Of a stretch of DNA of 48,421 bases, positions 7,621 through 14,971 are shown in pieces. Numbering within the stretch: the stretch's first letter is position 1; each line of letters begins with the position of its first letter. This DNA is from Spirochaetota bacterium (GTDB taxonomy: Bacteria; Spirochaetota; Spirochaetia; Treponematales; Treponemataceae). The position numbers and the translations under genes were made by a program. The stretch covers positions 1 through 48,421 of the forward strand of contig JAEWSQ010000019.1 of NCBI GenBank assembly GCA_023398165.1, in the 5' to 3' direction. The notes under the pieces are model-generated. The model was given only the letters and a program-made list of their open reading frames with translations. It did not search any database and was not told the DNA's origin.

Positions 7621-8739
7621 TTATTTTTTTTCAACTAAATACAAGTATTCCTTTACATGAATATTTCTATCCCCAAGGTTTCTGCTTCCCCTGAAGGTAT
7701 TATACTTTGTCTCGAGTACTTCGGTTTTACCAACGGTGTTAAGAATATTTACCATTTCTTCCCTCGTTATAAATCCTTCGGAATTAAAAGATATTAGAAG
7801 AAATTTAGCTTTCACTCTTTCCACAAGATTTTTCATGGCTTCCTTTACTCTCTGTCTTTTATTATAATCCGATCTCTTCCAGTCTGGGGGAATCCCTGAA
7901 ACGTTACTTATCTCTTCGGGTCTCTTATAGTTGAGAAGAAGATTGAGCATAAAATAATTGGATCCGTACGGGTGCTGATTATACGGAGGATCAAGATAGG
8001 CAAGATCCACTTCCGGAACAAGTTCTGCAATAACATTTGCATCGCCACAACGGATGTCAGCCGTGCATTCAAAATTACTGAATACGGGAAGCTTTAATTC
8101 AATGTTTCCCAAAATACGGCTCAGAGCATCTTTGTTGTTACCTCCGAACTGTCCTTTTCCGGTTGCAGAATCCTTATAAAATCCTTTAAATACCCCTGAT
8201 GTATTAGCGTGTATTGAAGCTTCCGATAAAAGAGGGGCAAGAAAAAAATGCCGTATATTTTCAGGAACAGTATTAATGAGACACCTCGCAGTATCCAGAT
8301 ACATGGCATTCCGCGGGGTGTAAAAACAGCGTTCACCCTTTTTAACATTGTACATATCGGACGGGGCATAGAGTTCCCGTATAAAACCGCCTGAGAGTTT
8401 TGAATCCTCAAGCTGTTGGATCAGTTTCGAGTGCCAGTGTTTTAGTAATGGAAAATCAACTTCGCTTTTATTGGTTAAGTAGCAGCGGTTTATAAGGCAG
8501 GCATATTCTTCAAGATCGTTCGTTATGAGGGTATGTGAATATTGTTTCAAGTAGCGTGATACACAGCCGCTTCCCGAGAAAACATCGAATGTACCGAGTT
8601 TTTTTGCATTGAGCCTCTCTCTTACGAGATCGATACCTCTTCCAATGAAGTTTAGAAGATACCGCTTATTGCCGAGATACGTTATAAGCTGATCGGTGAG
8701 AAAGGCTTCATGTTCTGTCTGTCCGCTGCTGCAATCCAT
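7621..8739 (-). CDS. D12-class DNA adenine-N6 methyltransferase
   Basis: A 372-residue methyltransferase of the Dam/D12 type (alpha group order). YLGNKR at 21-26 is the N-terminal YxGxK motif, FDVFSGSGCV at 51-60 is the AdoMet-binding motif I, and DPPY at 250-253 is the catalytic motif IV; the target recognition region lies between. The C-terminus has TKYNTFRGSRNLGDRN, seen in restriction-associated adenine methylases. No restriction endonuclease gene is adjacent, so it appears solitary. There is no good ribosome binding site before the ATG. A 17-bp inverted repeat flanks its probable promoter. Solitary adenine methylases commonly regulate replication, repair or gene expression, but a role here is only inferred. 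Confidence 0.9.
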   Translation of the reverse strand: MDCSSGQTEHEAFLTDQLITYLGNKRYLLNFIGRGIDLVRERLNAKKLGTFDVFSGSGCVSRYLKQYSHTLITNDLEEYACLINRCYLTNKSEVDFPLLKHWHSKLIQQLEDSKLSGGFIRELYAPSDMYNVKKGERCFYTPRNAMYLDTARCLINTVPENIRHFFLAPLLSEASIHANTSGVFKGFYKDSATGKGQFGGNNKDALSRILGNIELKLPVFSNFECTADIRCGDANVIAELVPEVDLAYLDPPYNQHPYGSNYFMLNLLLNYKRPEEISNVSGIPPDWKRSDYNKRQRVKEAMKNLVERVKAKFLLISFNSEGFITREEMVNILNTVGKTEVLETKYNTFRGSRNLGDRNIHVKEYLYLVEKK

Positions 8740-8750
8740 AATTTGCCGAA

Positions 8751-8811
8751 TTTGTTATTATCAGTATTCTAGTGAAGTATCAGTGTATCATTTTATACTG
8801 ATAATAACAAA
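8751..8811 (-). promoter_or_regulatory. Inverted repeat around the methyltransferase promoter
   Basis: Perfect 17-bp arms at 8751-8767 and 8795-8811 (TTTGTTATTATCAGTAT and its complement) with a 27-base centre. On the minus strand the distal arm holds a possible -35 TTGTTA (8805-8810), followed by 17 bases and -10 TACACT (8782-8787). The proximal arm would lie in the 5' leader. This looks like an operator or leader hairpin, not a terminator for the upstream chemotaxis gene, since no T-run follows. Confidence 0.55.
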
Positions 8812-8845
8812 TCATTACAACGGTAAACCGGTGCGTATATGCAAT

Positions 8846-10402
8846 TTAAGCCTTCTGAGGAAGCATTTTTTGTTCTTCTCCGGCATCTTCACTCATTTCT
8901 GTACCGCCGGTATTCTGATCCTGATTATTCTGTGTGCTTTTTTTCTGTCCAAGGACAATAACTGAAAGTTCCTGTATAACGTTGTTTGTAATATCAACCT
9001 GACTCTGAAGTTCTTCCGCGGAGCTTGCAGTTTCTTCTGATGCTGCCGCGTTCTGCTGAACTACCTGATCAAGCTGCAGTATAGCCTGATTAATTTGAGT
9101 TATGCCTTCTTCCTGCTGTTTCCCCGCTGTTTCCACTTCTTTCGTCATTTCGCTCGATTTACTTGCACCGGCGAATATATCTTTGAAAAGGGCGGAAAGT
9201 TCTTTTGCAATTTTTTCAGCTTCGCCCGTCTTTTGAAGTGTTTCCTTAATAATTTGGGATGTATCTTTCGCACTCTTTGCGCTGCGGTTTGCAAGGTTCT
9301 TAACCTCGTCTGCAACTACCGCAAACCCGAGCCCCGCTTCTCCTGCACGTGCGGCTTCGACCGCTGCATTGAGAGCCAGCATATTGGTCTGGAATGCAAT
9401 ATCATCAATAATATCTATAACGGTTCGAATCTCGTCTGTTGCCTTAGCAATTTCTTCCATAGAACTGACCATCTTATCCATCTGCTGAGATCCTGTTGTT
9501 GTAGCTATGACTGCTCCTGAGGAAAGTTCTGTAGACGCCTTTGTGTTTTCAACATTGTGAGAGACAATTGAACTTAATTCCTCCATGGAGCCCGTTATTT
9601 CTTCTATACCTGCGGCCTGCTCGGAGGCTCCTGTTGCTATCTGCTGGGAACTTGAGGCAAGTTCATGGGATGCACTTGTAATCTGCTTTGATCCGGCAGT
9701 GAGTGTGTTTATAATTGCAATGATCGGTTTTGTGATAGATCGTGATAGTATAAATCCTAATAAAACGGAAAATAGAATACCCAAGGCAGAGATTAAACCT
9801 ATAATAACTACTAATATGTTTGACTGTTTAATAGCCGTTTCCGGACGCTGTTTCCCGTAATACGTCATTTCGTATAAGGAAAGTGCTGAAATTGCCTCGC
9901 TGGCTTTATCGAAAGCCTGCCGGGCTTGTCCCGAAATAGCCATTGCGGATGCTTTTGTAACATAATCTTCAAGTGAAGTCCCGTTGTTTCTCATGCGTTT
10001 TACTTCGTTTAAATAGGCATCATTCTCTTTTAGCAAATTTTCCTGAGCAGCTTTGTATTCCTGGTAAAGTTTTTCTTCCTCATCTGTTTTCGGTAAACCG
10101 TCGTATTCTGCAAAAAATACCCTGTTTGAATTCCTGAATGATTCAATATTCGAAAACTGCCTGTTAAAATCTTCATCGGTTATCAGGGGGGAAGTGAGCG
10201 TCCGTACTGCCACCTTAATTCCCTCAAGATTTTTTTCTGCCGTTTGAAGTCCTGTAATTGCAGGAATATCTTCCTCTGCAAGCATTTTAAATATTCTGTT
10301 AGTTGTATTCAGTCCGAAAAAACCGAAAAACCCTACGGCGAGTGTTGCTAAAGCAGTCAGTGCAAAGCCTGATAAAAGCTTAAACGATAAACTTGTTTTC
10401 AT
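8846..10402 (-). CDS. Methyl-accepting chemotaxis protein
   Basis: A 518-residue transmembrane chemoreceptor. The first membrane helix is at about 9-30, followed by a helical periplasmic sensor of about 165 residues (four-helix-bundle type), a second membrane helix near 200-225 (the VVIIGLISALGILFSVLLGF region), then a HAMP-like segment and the cytoplasmic coiled coil. The signalling tip is textbook: DIAFQTNMLALNAAVEAARAG followed by FAVVADEVKNLA. It should couple a chemical signal to CheA/CheW and flagellar rotation; the ligand is unknown. There is no C-terminal NWETF-type tether. I chose ATG 10402, seven bases after AAGGA; upstream in-frame starts lack this spacing. It has its own promoter at 10465-10493. 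Confidence 0.95.
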   Translation of the reverse strand: MKTSLSFKLLSGFALTALATLAVGFFGFFGLNTTNRIFKMLAEEDIPAITGLQTAEKNLEGIKVAVRTLTSPLITDEDFNRQFSNIESFRNSNRVFFAEYDGLPKTDEEEKLYQEYKAAQENLLKENDAYLNEVKRMRNNGTSLEDYVTKASAMAISGQARQAFDKASEAISALSLYEMTYYGKQRPETAIKQSNILVVIIGLISALGILFSVLLGFILSRSITKPIIAIINTLTAGSKQITSASHELASSSQQIATGASEQAAGIEEITGSMEELSSIVSHNVENTKASTELSSGAVIATTTGSQQMDKMVSSMEEIAKATDEIRTVIDIIDDIAFQTNMLALNAAVEAARAGEAGLGFAVVADEVKNLANRSAKSAKDTSQIIKETLQKTGEAEKIAKELSALFKDIFAGASKSSEMTKEVETAGKQQEEGITQINQAILQLDQVVQQNAAASEETASSAEELQSQVDITNNVIQELSVIVLGQKKSTQNNQDQNTGGTEMSEDAGEEQKMLPQKA

Positions 10403-10464
10403 TTTTTTCATCCTTGTTGAGAATAAATTCATTTCTAGCAAAGTCAAAAAGTAAATCCACCGAA

Positions 10465-10493
10465 AGTATAGGGCTGTAAATGTATTCTGTCAA
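10465..10493 (-). promoter_or_regulatory. Promoter of the chemotaxis receptor gene
   Basis: Reading the minus strand: TTGACA (10493-10488), 17-base spacer, TATACT (10470-10465). This is a housekeeping-sigma type promoter rather than a flagellar sigma-28 site, about 60 bases before the chosen ATG. Confidence 0.7.
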
Positions 10494-10593
10494 ACTAAAT
10501 CATATGTTCATAATGCATGCGAAGGTACGGATATATAGGGTTAATACACTTTAAATTCTACCTGCGGATGTATGGGGCATATAGATTAGTTTC

Positions 10594-10668
10594 AGCGCCG
10601 CAAGGATGAGGCTCTAGCCGGCGCAGCATTGATACTTACTGCTTTACCCCATATTCCTGTGAGTTTTA
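10594..10668 (+). repeat. Dispersed repeat C, copy 1
   Basis: About 75 bp beginning 'gcgccgcaaggatgag' and ending near 'taccccatattcc'. A diverged copy is at 40577-40650, and the part 'atgaggctctagccggcgc' recurs inverted near 38553-38576. Lies in the 510-base divergent spacer between the chemotaxis gene and rex. Confidence 0.65.
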
Positions 10669-10736
10669 GGGAAGGTTGGGAAGCACAATAAATATTGAAA
10701 ATATTTAAAGCGCCGCAAGGATAGGAGGGGTTCTAG

Positions 10737-10779
10737 GGGAGGAAAAACTACGCGTCGCAAAAGTTGGTTTTCCTCCCCT
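10737..10779 (+). repeat. Hairpin repeat D, copy 1
   Basis: GGGGAGGAAAA pairs with TTTTCCTCCCC around a short loop containing 'ctacgcgtcgc'. The same arms and loop words occur in opposite orientation at 38512-38603, next to the amino-acid ABC operon. Sits immediately upstream of the distal Rex operator. Confidence 0.7.
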
Positions 10780-10784
10780 AAGTA

Positions 10785-10802
10785 ATGTGAAAAAATTCAC
10801 AG
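10785..10802. promoter_or_regulatory. Distal Rex operator
   Basis: TGTGAAAAAATTCACA (10786-10801) matches the Rex consensus TTGTGAAnnnnTTCACAA with mismatches only at the outer bases. It lies upstream of the rex -35 box, with its centre 73 bp from the proximal operator, close to seven helical turns. Confidence 0.8.
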
Positions 10803-10819
10803 AAAGAGTTTAAAAAGTA

Positions 10820-10848
10820 TTGACAAAAAAAAAATAAAGATGTATGCT
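10820..10848 (+). promoter_or_regulatory. rex-serC-serA promoter
   Basis: Consensus -35 TTGACA (10820-10825), 17-base A-rich spacer, -10 TATGCT (10843-10848). The predicted start, near 10855, falls at the edge of the proximal Rex operator. Confidence 0.8.
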
Positions 10849-10857
10849 TTTATCAGG

Positions 10858-10875
10858 TTGTGAAATAATTCACAA
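10858..10875. promoter_or_regulatory. Proximal Rex operator
   Basis: TTGTGAAATAATTCACAA is a perfect match to the Rex operator consensus TTGTGAAnnnnTTCACAA. It overlaps the predicted transcription start, so Rex bound at low NADH/NAD+ would block its own transcription and that of the serine genes. Confidence 0.9.
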
Positions 10876-10912
10876 TAAATTACAAGCGCAGATTACTGCC
10901 TAAGGTGAGGGG

Positions 10913-11533
10913 ATGAAAAAAAGCATTTCAAAACCGGCACGGGAACGTTTGATTCAGTTAGTCCGATTACTTGAGCAGGTGCAAAGTACGGAACATCTTT
11001 CTGTTATCACTTCCGCCGACATTGAAAAGCGTACCGGCTGGACTAATGCTACAATCCGCCGCGATATTTCACTTCTCGGCATTAACTGCGCAAGTTCTGC
11101 CGGATACAGTACTGCAGCCCTCATTGAGGCAATTAAAGCGGTATTAGATATCAGCAGAAGTGAAAAAAAATGCTGCATAGTCGGCTTAGGGCGGCTGGGG
11201 TCTGCTTTGCTTGAATTTGAAGGTTTTGCGCGTTCGTCTTTTAAGATAGCCGCAGGCTTTGATTCGAGCGTCAACCGTACCGAGATTCTGAGCGCTCCTT
11301 TCCCGCTGTATCCGACATCGAGGATGGAAGCGGTTATTGCTCAGGAGGGCATCGAGTACGCCATCCTTGCTGTTCCCGAACGTTCTGCTCAAGAAGCAGC
11401 TGACCGTTTATGTAAGTGCGGCATTAAGGGTATAGTAAATTACACATCGGTAGTTCTTCGTGTGAATGAAGGCACTATGGTGGAAAGTATTTCGGTAATA
11501 GATGCGCTGCAGAAACTGAGCAGCGCTGTATAA
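10913..11533 (+). CDS. rex: Redox-sensing transcriptional repressor Rex
   Basis: A 206-residue Rex protein. The N-terminal winged helix (about 10-75) contains the TGWTNATIRRDISLL recognition region, and the Rossmann domain starts with GLGRLGSAL at 91-99, followed by the conserved AILAVPERSAQEAADRL and GIKGIVNYTSVVLRV stretches. Rex binds DNA when NAD+ is abundant and leaves it when NADH rises, releasing fermentation and respiration genes. Two matching operators frame its promoter, so it should regulate itself. The ATG follows GGTGAGG. It is the first gene of an apparent operon with serC and serA, 48 bases ahead of serC. adhE, a classical Rex target, is elsewhere in this window but has only a weak candidate site. 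Confidence 0.95.
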   Translation: MKKSISKPARERLIQLVRLLEQVQSTEHLSVITSADIEKRTGWTNATIRRDISLLGINCASSAGYSTAALIEAIKAVLDISRSEKKCCIVGLGRLGSALLEFEGFARSSFKIAAGFDSSVNRTEILSAPFPLYPTSRMEAVIAQEGIEYAILAVPERSAQEAADRLCKCGIKGIVNYTSVVLRVNEGTMVESISVIDALQKLSSAV

Positions 11534-11581
11534 ATCTGCTTTATGCGGAACATAATAATTTAAGTACAAAGAGGTACAGCT

Positions 11582-12676
11582 ATGAGTCGAGTATTTAATT
11601 TTTCTGCAGGACCTTCGTGCCTGCCCGAGGAAGTTTTGCAGGAAGCTGCAAATGAAATGATGGATTACAAGGGCACCGGCCAGTGTGTTATGGAAATGAG
11701 CCACCGGTCTAAAGCATACGAGCCGATCATTGCAGAAACAGAAGCCTTAGTACGCGAGCTCATGAATGTTCCTGCCAATTATAAGGTTCTTTTCCTTCAG
11801 GGCGGTGCAAGCCAGCAGTTTGCCATGATTCCTATGAATCTTAAGAAAAAAGGCAAAGCCGCTTTCATCGACACCGGTGTATGGGCTAAAAAAGCAATTT
11901 CAGAAGCACAGAAGTATCTTGAAGTTACTGTTCTTGCTTCTTCAAAAGATAAAAACTACAACTATATTCCCAGGGTTGAAAAGGTAACAGGTGATTATGA
12001 CTATGTGCATATAACCATGAATAATACTATCATGGGAACAAAATATGAGTATTTACCCGATACCGGCTCTATTCCCCTTGTCGCTGATATTTCCAGCTGT
12101 GCTCTTTCCGAGCCCCTCGATGTAAGCAAGTTCGGCTTAGTGTATGCCGGTGCTCAGAAAAATCTTGCTCCCGCAGGTGTAACCCTTGTTATTATCCGCG
12201 AGGATTTAATTCCGGAAAACGGAATCCCTGGAACTCCGACCATGCTTGAGTATAAAACACACGCTGATAATGACTCAATGTACAATACTCCTCCCTGCTG
12301 GACTATTTATATCATGGGTAAAGTTCTGCAGTGGGTTAAGAAAAACGGCGGTGCGGAAGGCATGAAAAAACGCAATGTTGAAAAAGCAAACCTGTTGTAC
12401 AACTACTTGGACTCAAGCAGCTACTACCGTGCTACTGCACAAAAAGGAAGCCGCTCGTTAATGAACATTCCCTTCCTTACGAAAGAAACCGAGGAAGAAA
12501 AAGCAAATGCCGTTAACAAAAAATTTGTTAAACAGGCGGAGGAGGCAGGTTTATTCAATCTTGCAGGACACCGTTTGGTCGGCGGTATGAGAGCGAGCAT
12601 CTATAATGCCATGGGTCTTGACGGTGTAAAAGCCCTCATTGCCTTTATGGACAAATTTGCTAAAGAAAACGCATAA
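11582..12676 (+). CDS. serC: Phosphoserine aminotransferase
   Basis: A 364-residue class V PLP aminotransferase of normal SerC length. It converts 3-phosphohydroxypyruvate and glutamate to phosphoserine and 2-oxoglutarate, the second step of serine synthesis. NFSAGPSCLP opens the protein, GGASQQFAMIPMNL binds the cofactor phosphate, and AGAQKNLAPAG carries the PLP lysine at K193; the conserved RxSIYNA-type end is present as GMRASIYNAMG. The ATG follows AGAGGT. It sits between rex and serA in a single apparent transcription unit; no serB phosphatase gene is nearby. Confidence 0.96.
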   Translation: MSRVFNFSAGPSCLPEEVLQEAANEMMDYKGTGQCVMEMSHRSKAYEPIIAETEALVRELMNVPANYKVLFLQGGASQQFAMIPMNLKKKGKAAFIDTGVWAKKAISEAQKYLEVTVLASSKDKNYNYIPRVEKVTGDYDYVHITMNNTIMGTKYEYLPDTGSIPLVADISSCALSEPLDVSKFGLVYAGAQKNLAPAGVTLVIIREDLIPENGIPGTPTMLEYKTHADNDSMYNTPPCWTIYIMGKVLQWVKKNGGAEGMKKRNVEKANLLYNYLDSSSYYRATAQKGSRSLMNIPFLTKETEEEKANAVNKKFVKQAEEAGLFNLAGHRLVGGMRASIYNAMGLDGVKALIAFMDKFAKENA

Positions 12677-12778
12677 AGCAAAAATCTAGAATAGGCCGTC
12701 ATACTAATGCCGGCTTATTCTAATACAAGTTTGCGTTGCAAACTTTCTTTAATAACGGTACTTAATAAGGAATATTTC

Positions 12779-13957
12779 ATGTACAAGATTCAAACGTTAA
12801 ATAAGATTGCTTCGGAAGGACTTGCAAAGTTCCCCCGCGATGATTATGAAATTGCCTCGGAAATACTGAATCCGGATGCAATTCTTCTCCGTTCGGCAGA
12901 TATGCACGAGATGACCCTTCCTGCTACTGTTAAAGCAGTTGCAAGGGCAGGCGCAGGTGTAAATAACATTCCAGTTCCTGCTATGACAGAAAAAGGTGTT
13001 GTTGTTTTTAATACACCCGGAGCAAACGCGAACGCTGTAAAAGAACTCGTTATTGCCGCTCTTCTTTTTTCAAGCCGTCCGGTAATTGCTGCCAATAAAT
13101 GGGCTGCCGGTCTCATCGGCAAGGGCGACGAAATTCCTGATCTTGCCGAAAAAGGAAAGAGCCAGTTTGTGGGTCCGGAAATTATGGGAAAAACCCTCGG
13201 TGTTGTAGGCTTAGGTGCAATAGGTGCAATGGTTGCCAATTCTGCCGTAGACCTCGGCATGAATGTTATTGGTTTTGATCCCTTCATTTCTGTGGATGCA
13301 GCATGGCTTTTAAGCCGCTCTGTACAGAAGGCGGAAAGTCTCGATGCTCTTTTAGCAAAGTGTGATTATATTACAATTCATGTTCCCCAGACTAATGAGA
13401 CTAAGGGATTCATTAATGCTGATAAAATATCAGTAATGAAAAAAGGCGTACGCATCCTTAACTTCGCACGCGGCGGTCTTGTTGTAAACAAAGACATTCT
13501 TGTAGCTCTGGATTCGGGTAAGATTGCCTGCTTCGTATCTGATTTTGCTGATGAAGACCTTCTTAAAAATGACAAGGTCATCTGTCTTCCCCACCTCGGC
13601 GCTTCTACGCCGGAAGCGGAAGATAACTGTGCATTTATGGCTGTCGATCAGCTCCGCGATTTTCTTGAAAACGGCAATATTGTCAACTCCGTTAATTTTC
13701 CAAAGGCAAAGCTTGATGAGGCAATTCCCGAAGGTGGAACGCGTCTGTGCATAGCCAATAAAAATGTTCCGAACATGGTAGGCCAGATAACAACCGTGCT
13801 CGCAAATGAGAAGATGAATATAGCCGCTATGGTCAATCAAAACAGGGCGGATGTTGCTTACAACCTAATTGATGTGGAAGGAACTGTTACTCCTTCAGCA
13901 ATAGATAAGCTAAAAACGATTCAAGGTGTTATTACTGTACGTGCAATAACACGGTAA
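12779..13957 (+). CDS. serA: D-3-phosphoglycerate dehydrogenase with C-terminal ACT domain
   Basis: A 392-residue NAD-dependent 2-hydroxyacid dehydrogenase that starts serine synthesis by oxidising 3-phosphoglycerate. GLGAIG (144-149) binds NAD; FARGGLV supplies the catalytic arginine and LPHLGAST the catalytic histidine. The last 75 residues (NKNVPNMVGQITTVLANEKM and on) form an ACT domain, suggesting feedback control by serine. It belongs to the short form that lacks the extra intervening domain. The frame is open from 12707, but ATG 12779 has AAGGAA before it and begins at the conserved N-terminus. It ends the rex operon, just before a strong terminator. Because the reaction makes NADH, control by Rex would tie serine synthesis to redox state (inference). 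Confidence 0.94.
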   Translation: MYKIQTLNKIASEGLAKFPRDDYEIASEILNPDAILLRSADMHEMTLPATVKAVARAGAGVNNIPVPAMTEKGVVVFNTPGANANAVKELVIAALLFSSRPVIAANKWAAGLIGKGDEIPDLAEKGKSQFVGPEIMGKTLGVVGLGAIGAMVANSAVDLGMNVIGFDPFISVDAAWLLSRSVQKAESLDALLAKCDYITIHVPQTNETKGFINADKISVMKKGVRILNFARGGLVVNKDILVALDSGKIACFVSDFADEDLLKNDKVICLPHLGASTPEAEDNCAFMAVDQLRDFLENGNIVNSVNFPKAKLDEAIPEGGTRLCIANKNVPNMVGQITTVLANEKMNIAAMVNQNRADVAYNLIDVEGTVTPSAIDKLKTIQGVITVRAITR

Positions 13958-13972
13958 CAGCATCATCTGCAG

Positions 13973-13997
13973 AAACCCCGGAAACGGGGTTTTTTTT
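13973..13997 (+). terminator. Intrinsic terminator after serA
   Basis: AAACCCCG, a GAAA tetraloop and CGGGGTTT followed by a run of T. Sixteen bases after the serA stop codon. Confidence 0.93.
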
Positions 13998-14155
13998 ATG
14001 TCATTGTAGCGTAAAAGACGGAAAAATCAATGTAATTGTGCGAAAAAGTGTAAAAAACACCATTAAAAGCGGAGAAAAGCAGTATATTACATTGAAATCA
14101 TTAAAAAAATATGGCATACTTCCCGGACATTATAGTTTGTACCTGGGAGTGATTT

Positions 14156-14971
14156 GTGGTGAATAAGACCAAGAAAAGCCGGCTTCCCGATTTATTCAAG
14201 ATGTTTTTAGGGCCGGTGCTTTTTTCAATCTTTCTTGCGGTCTCTTGTGTTTGTGTTTCTTTATATGTGCCCTCTGGTCAGTCAAATAACGATGCAATAC
14301 TTACGGAAGAAGAATCAGGGACTGTAGAAGACCTTGTGCAGTCAAATCAGGAAATGGAAGGGCTGAAAAATCCCAATGCCGTTGATCCTGTCGACTATCA
14401 CAAGATTGTAGTTAATCATAAGCAGCAGGCGGATTTAGGCCTAACCCTATACCGCTCTTTAAAATCGAGGGCTGCTGTAGTTTCATTTTACAATAAAATT
14501 ACACATAGTACCGATGTAACTCTGGCTATTATAGAAAATGCCGATGTAAATGACATTCCGCTTTCTCTGGCGTTCGCACTTGCATACACGGAAAGTTCGT
14601 ATAAAACAAGAGCTGTTAATAAAAACAAAAATGCATCAGTCGACCGCGGTTTATATCAGTTAAACAGCAATTCTTTTCCCAAACTTGCAGAATGGGAGTT
14701 CTATAATCCCTATACCAGTGCAAAATACGGACTTGCTCATTTAAGATTTTGTCTTGACACCGCCGGAAACGAGACTGCCGCTCTTGCAATGTATAATGCA
14801 GGAACAACAAGAGTCCGTTCAAACGGAACGCCTCAAACTACCTTGAATTATGTTGATTCCATCATGAATTACAGGGCAGGGCTTGATGCGCTTTTGACAA
14901 CGCAAGTGGCGGTATTGTATGAAAATGAACTGTCGTCAATGATTGCTATGGTTAAGTCTAATTTAGAATAA
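14156..14971 (+). CDS. Membrane-anchored lytic transglycosylase (SLT fold)
   Basis: A 271-residue protein with one N-terminal membrane helix (about 14-38), a linker, and a C-terminal SLT/goose-lysozyme-like domain. The catalytic glutamate is E146 in AYTESSY; GLYQLN and ALAMYNAG are the following family motifs. Such enzymes cut peptidoglycan with formation of anhydromuramic acid, here on the periplasmic side. The start is GTG at 14156, six bases after GGGAG; a second GTG follows at once. Its stop codon abuts that of the convergent gene at 14972 with no spacer. Could serve wall remodelling or flagellar insertion; the context does not decide. Confidence 0.88.
   Translation: MVNKTKKSRLPDLFKMFLGPVLFSIFLAVSCVCVSLYVPSGQSNNDAILTEEESGTVEDLVQSNQEMEGLKNPNAVDPVDYHKIVVNHKQQADLGLTLYRSLKSRAAVVSFYNKITHSTDVTLAIIENADVNDIPLSLAFALAYTESSYKTRAVNKNKNASVDRGLYQLNSNSFPKLAEWEFYNPYTSAKYGLAHLRFCLDTAGNETAALAMYNAGTTRVRSNGTPQTTLNYVDSIMNYRAGLDALLTTQVAVLYENELSSMIAMVKSNLE

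Noticed and set aside
8751..8811. Terminator of the chemotaxis receptor gene
   Set aside because: The stem is AT-rich with a 27-base loop and no T-run follows on the minus strand; a promoter-linked dyad fits better.
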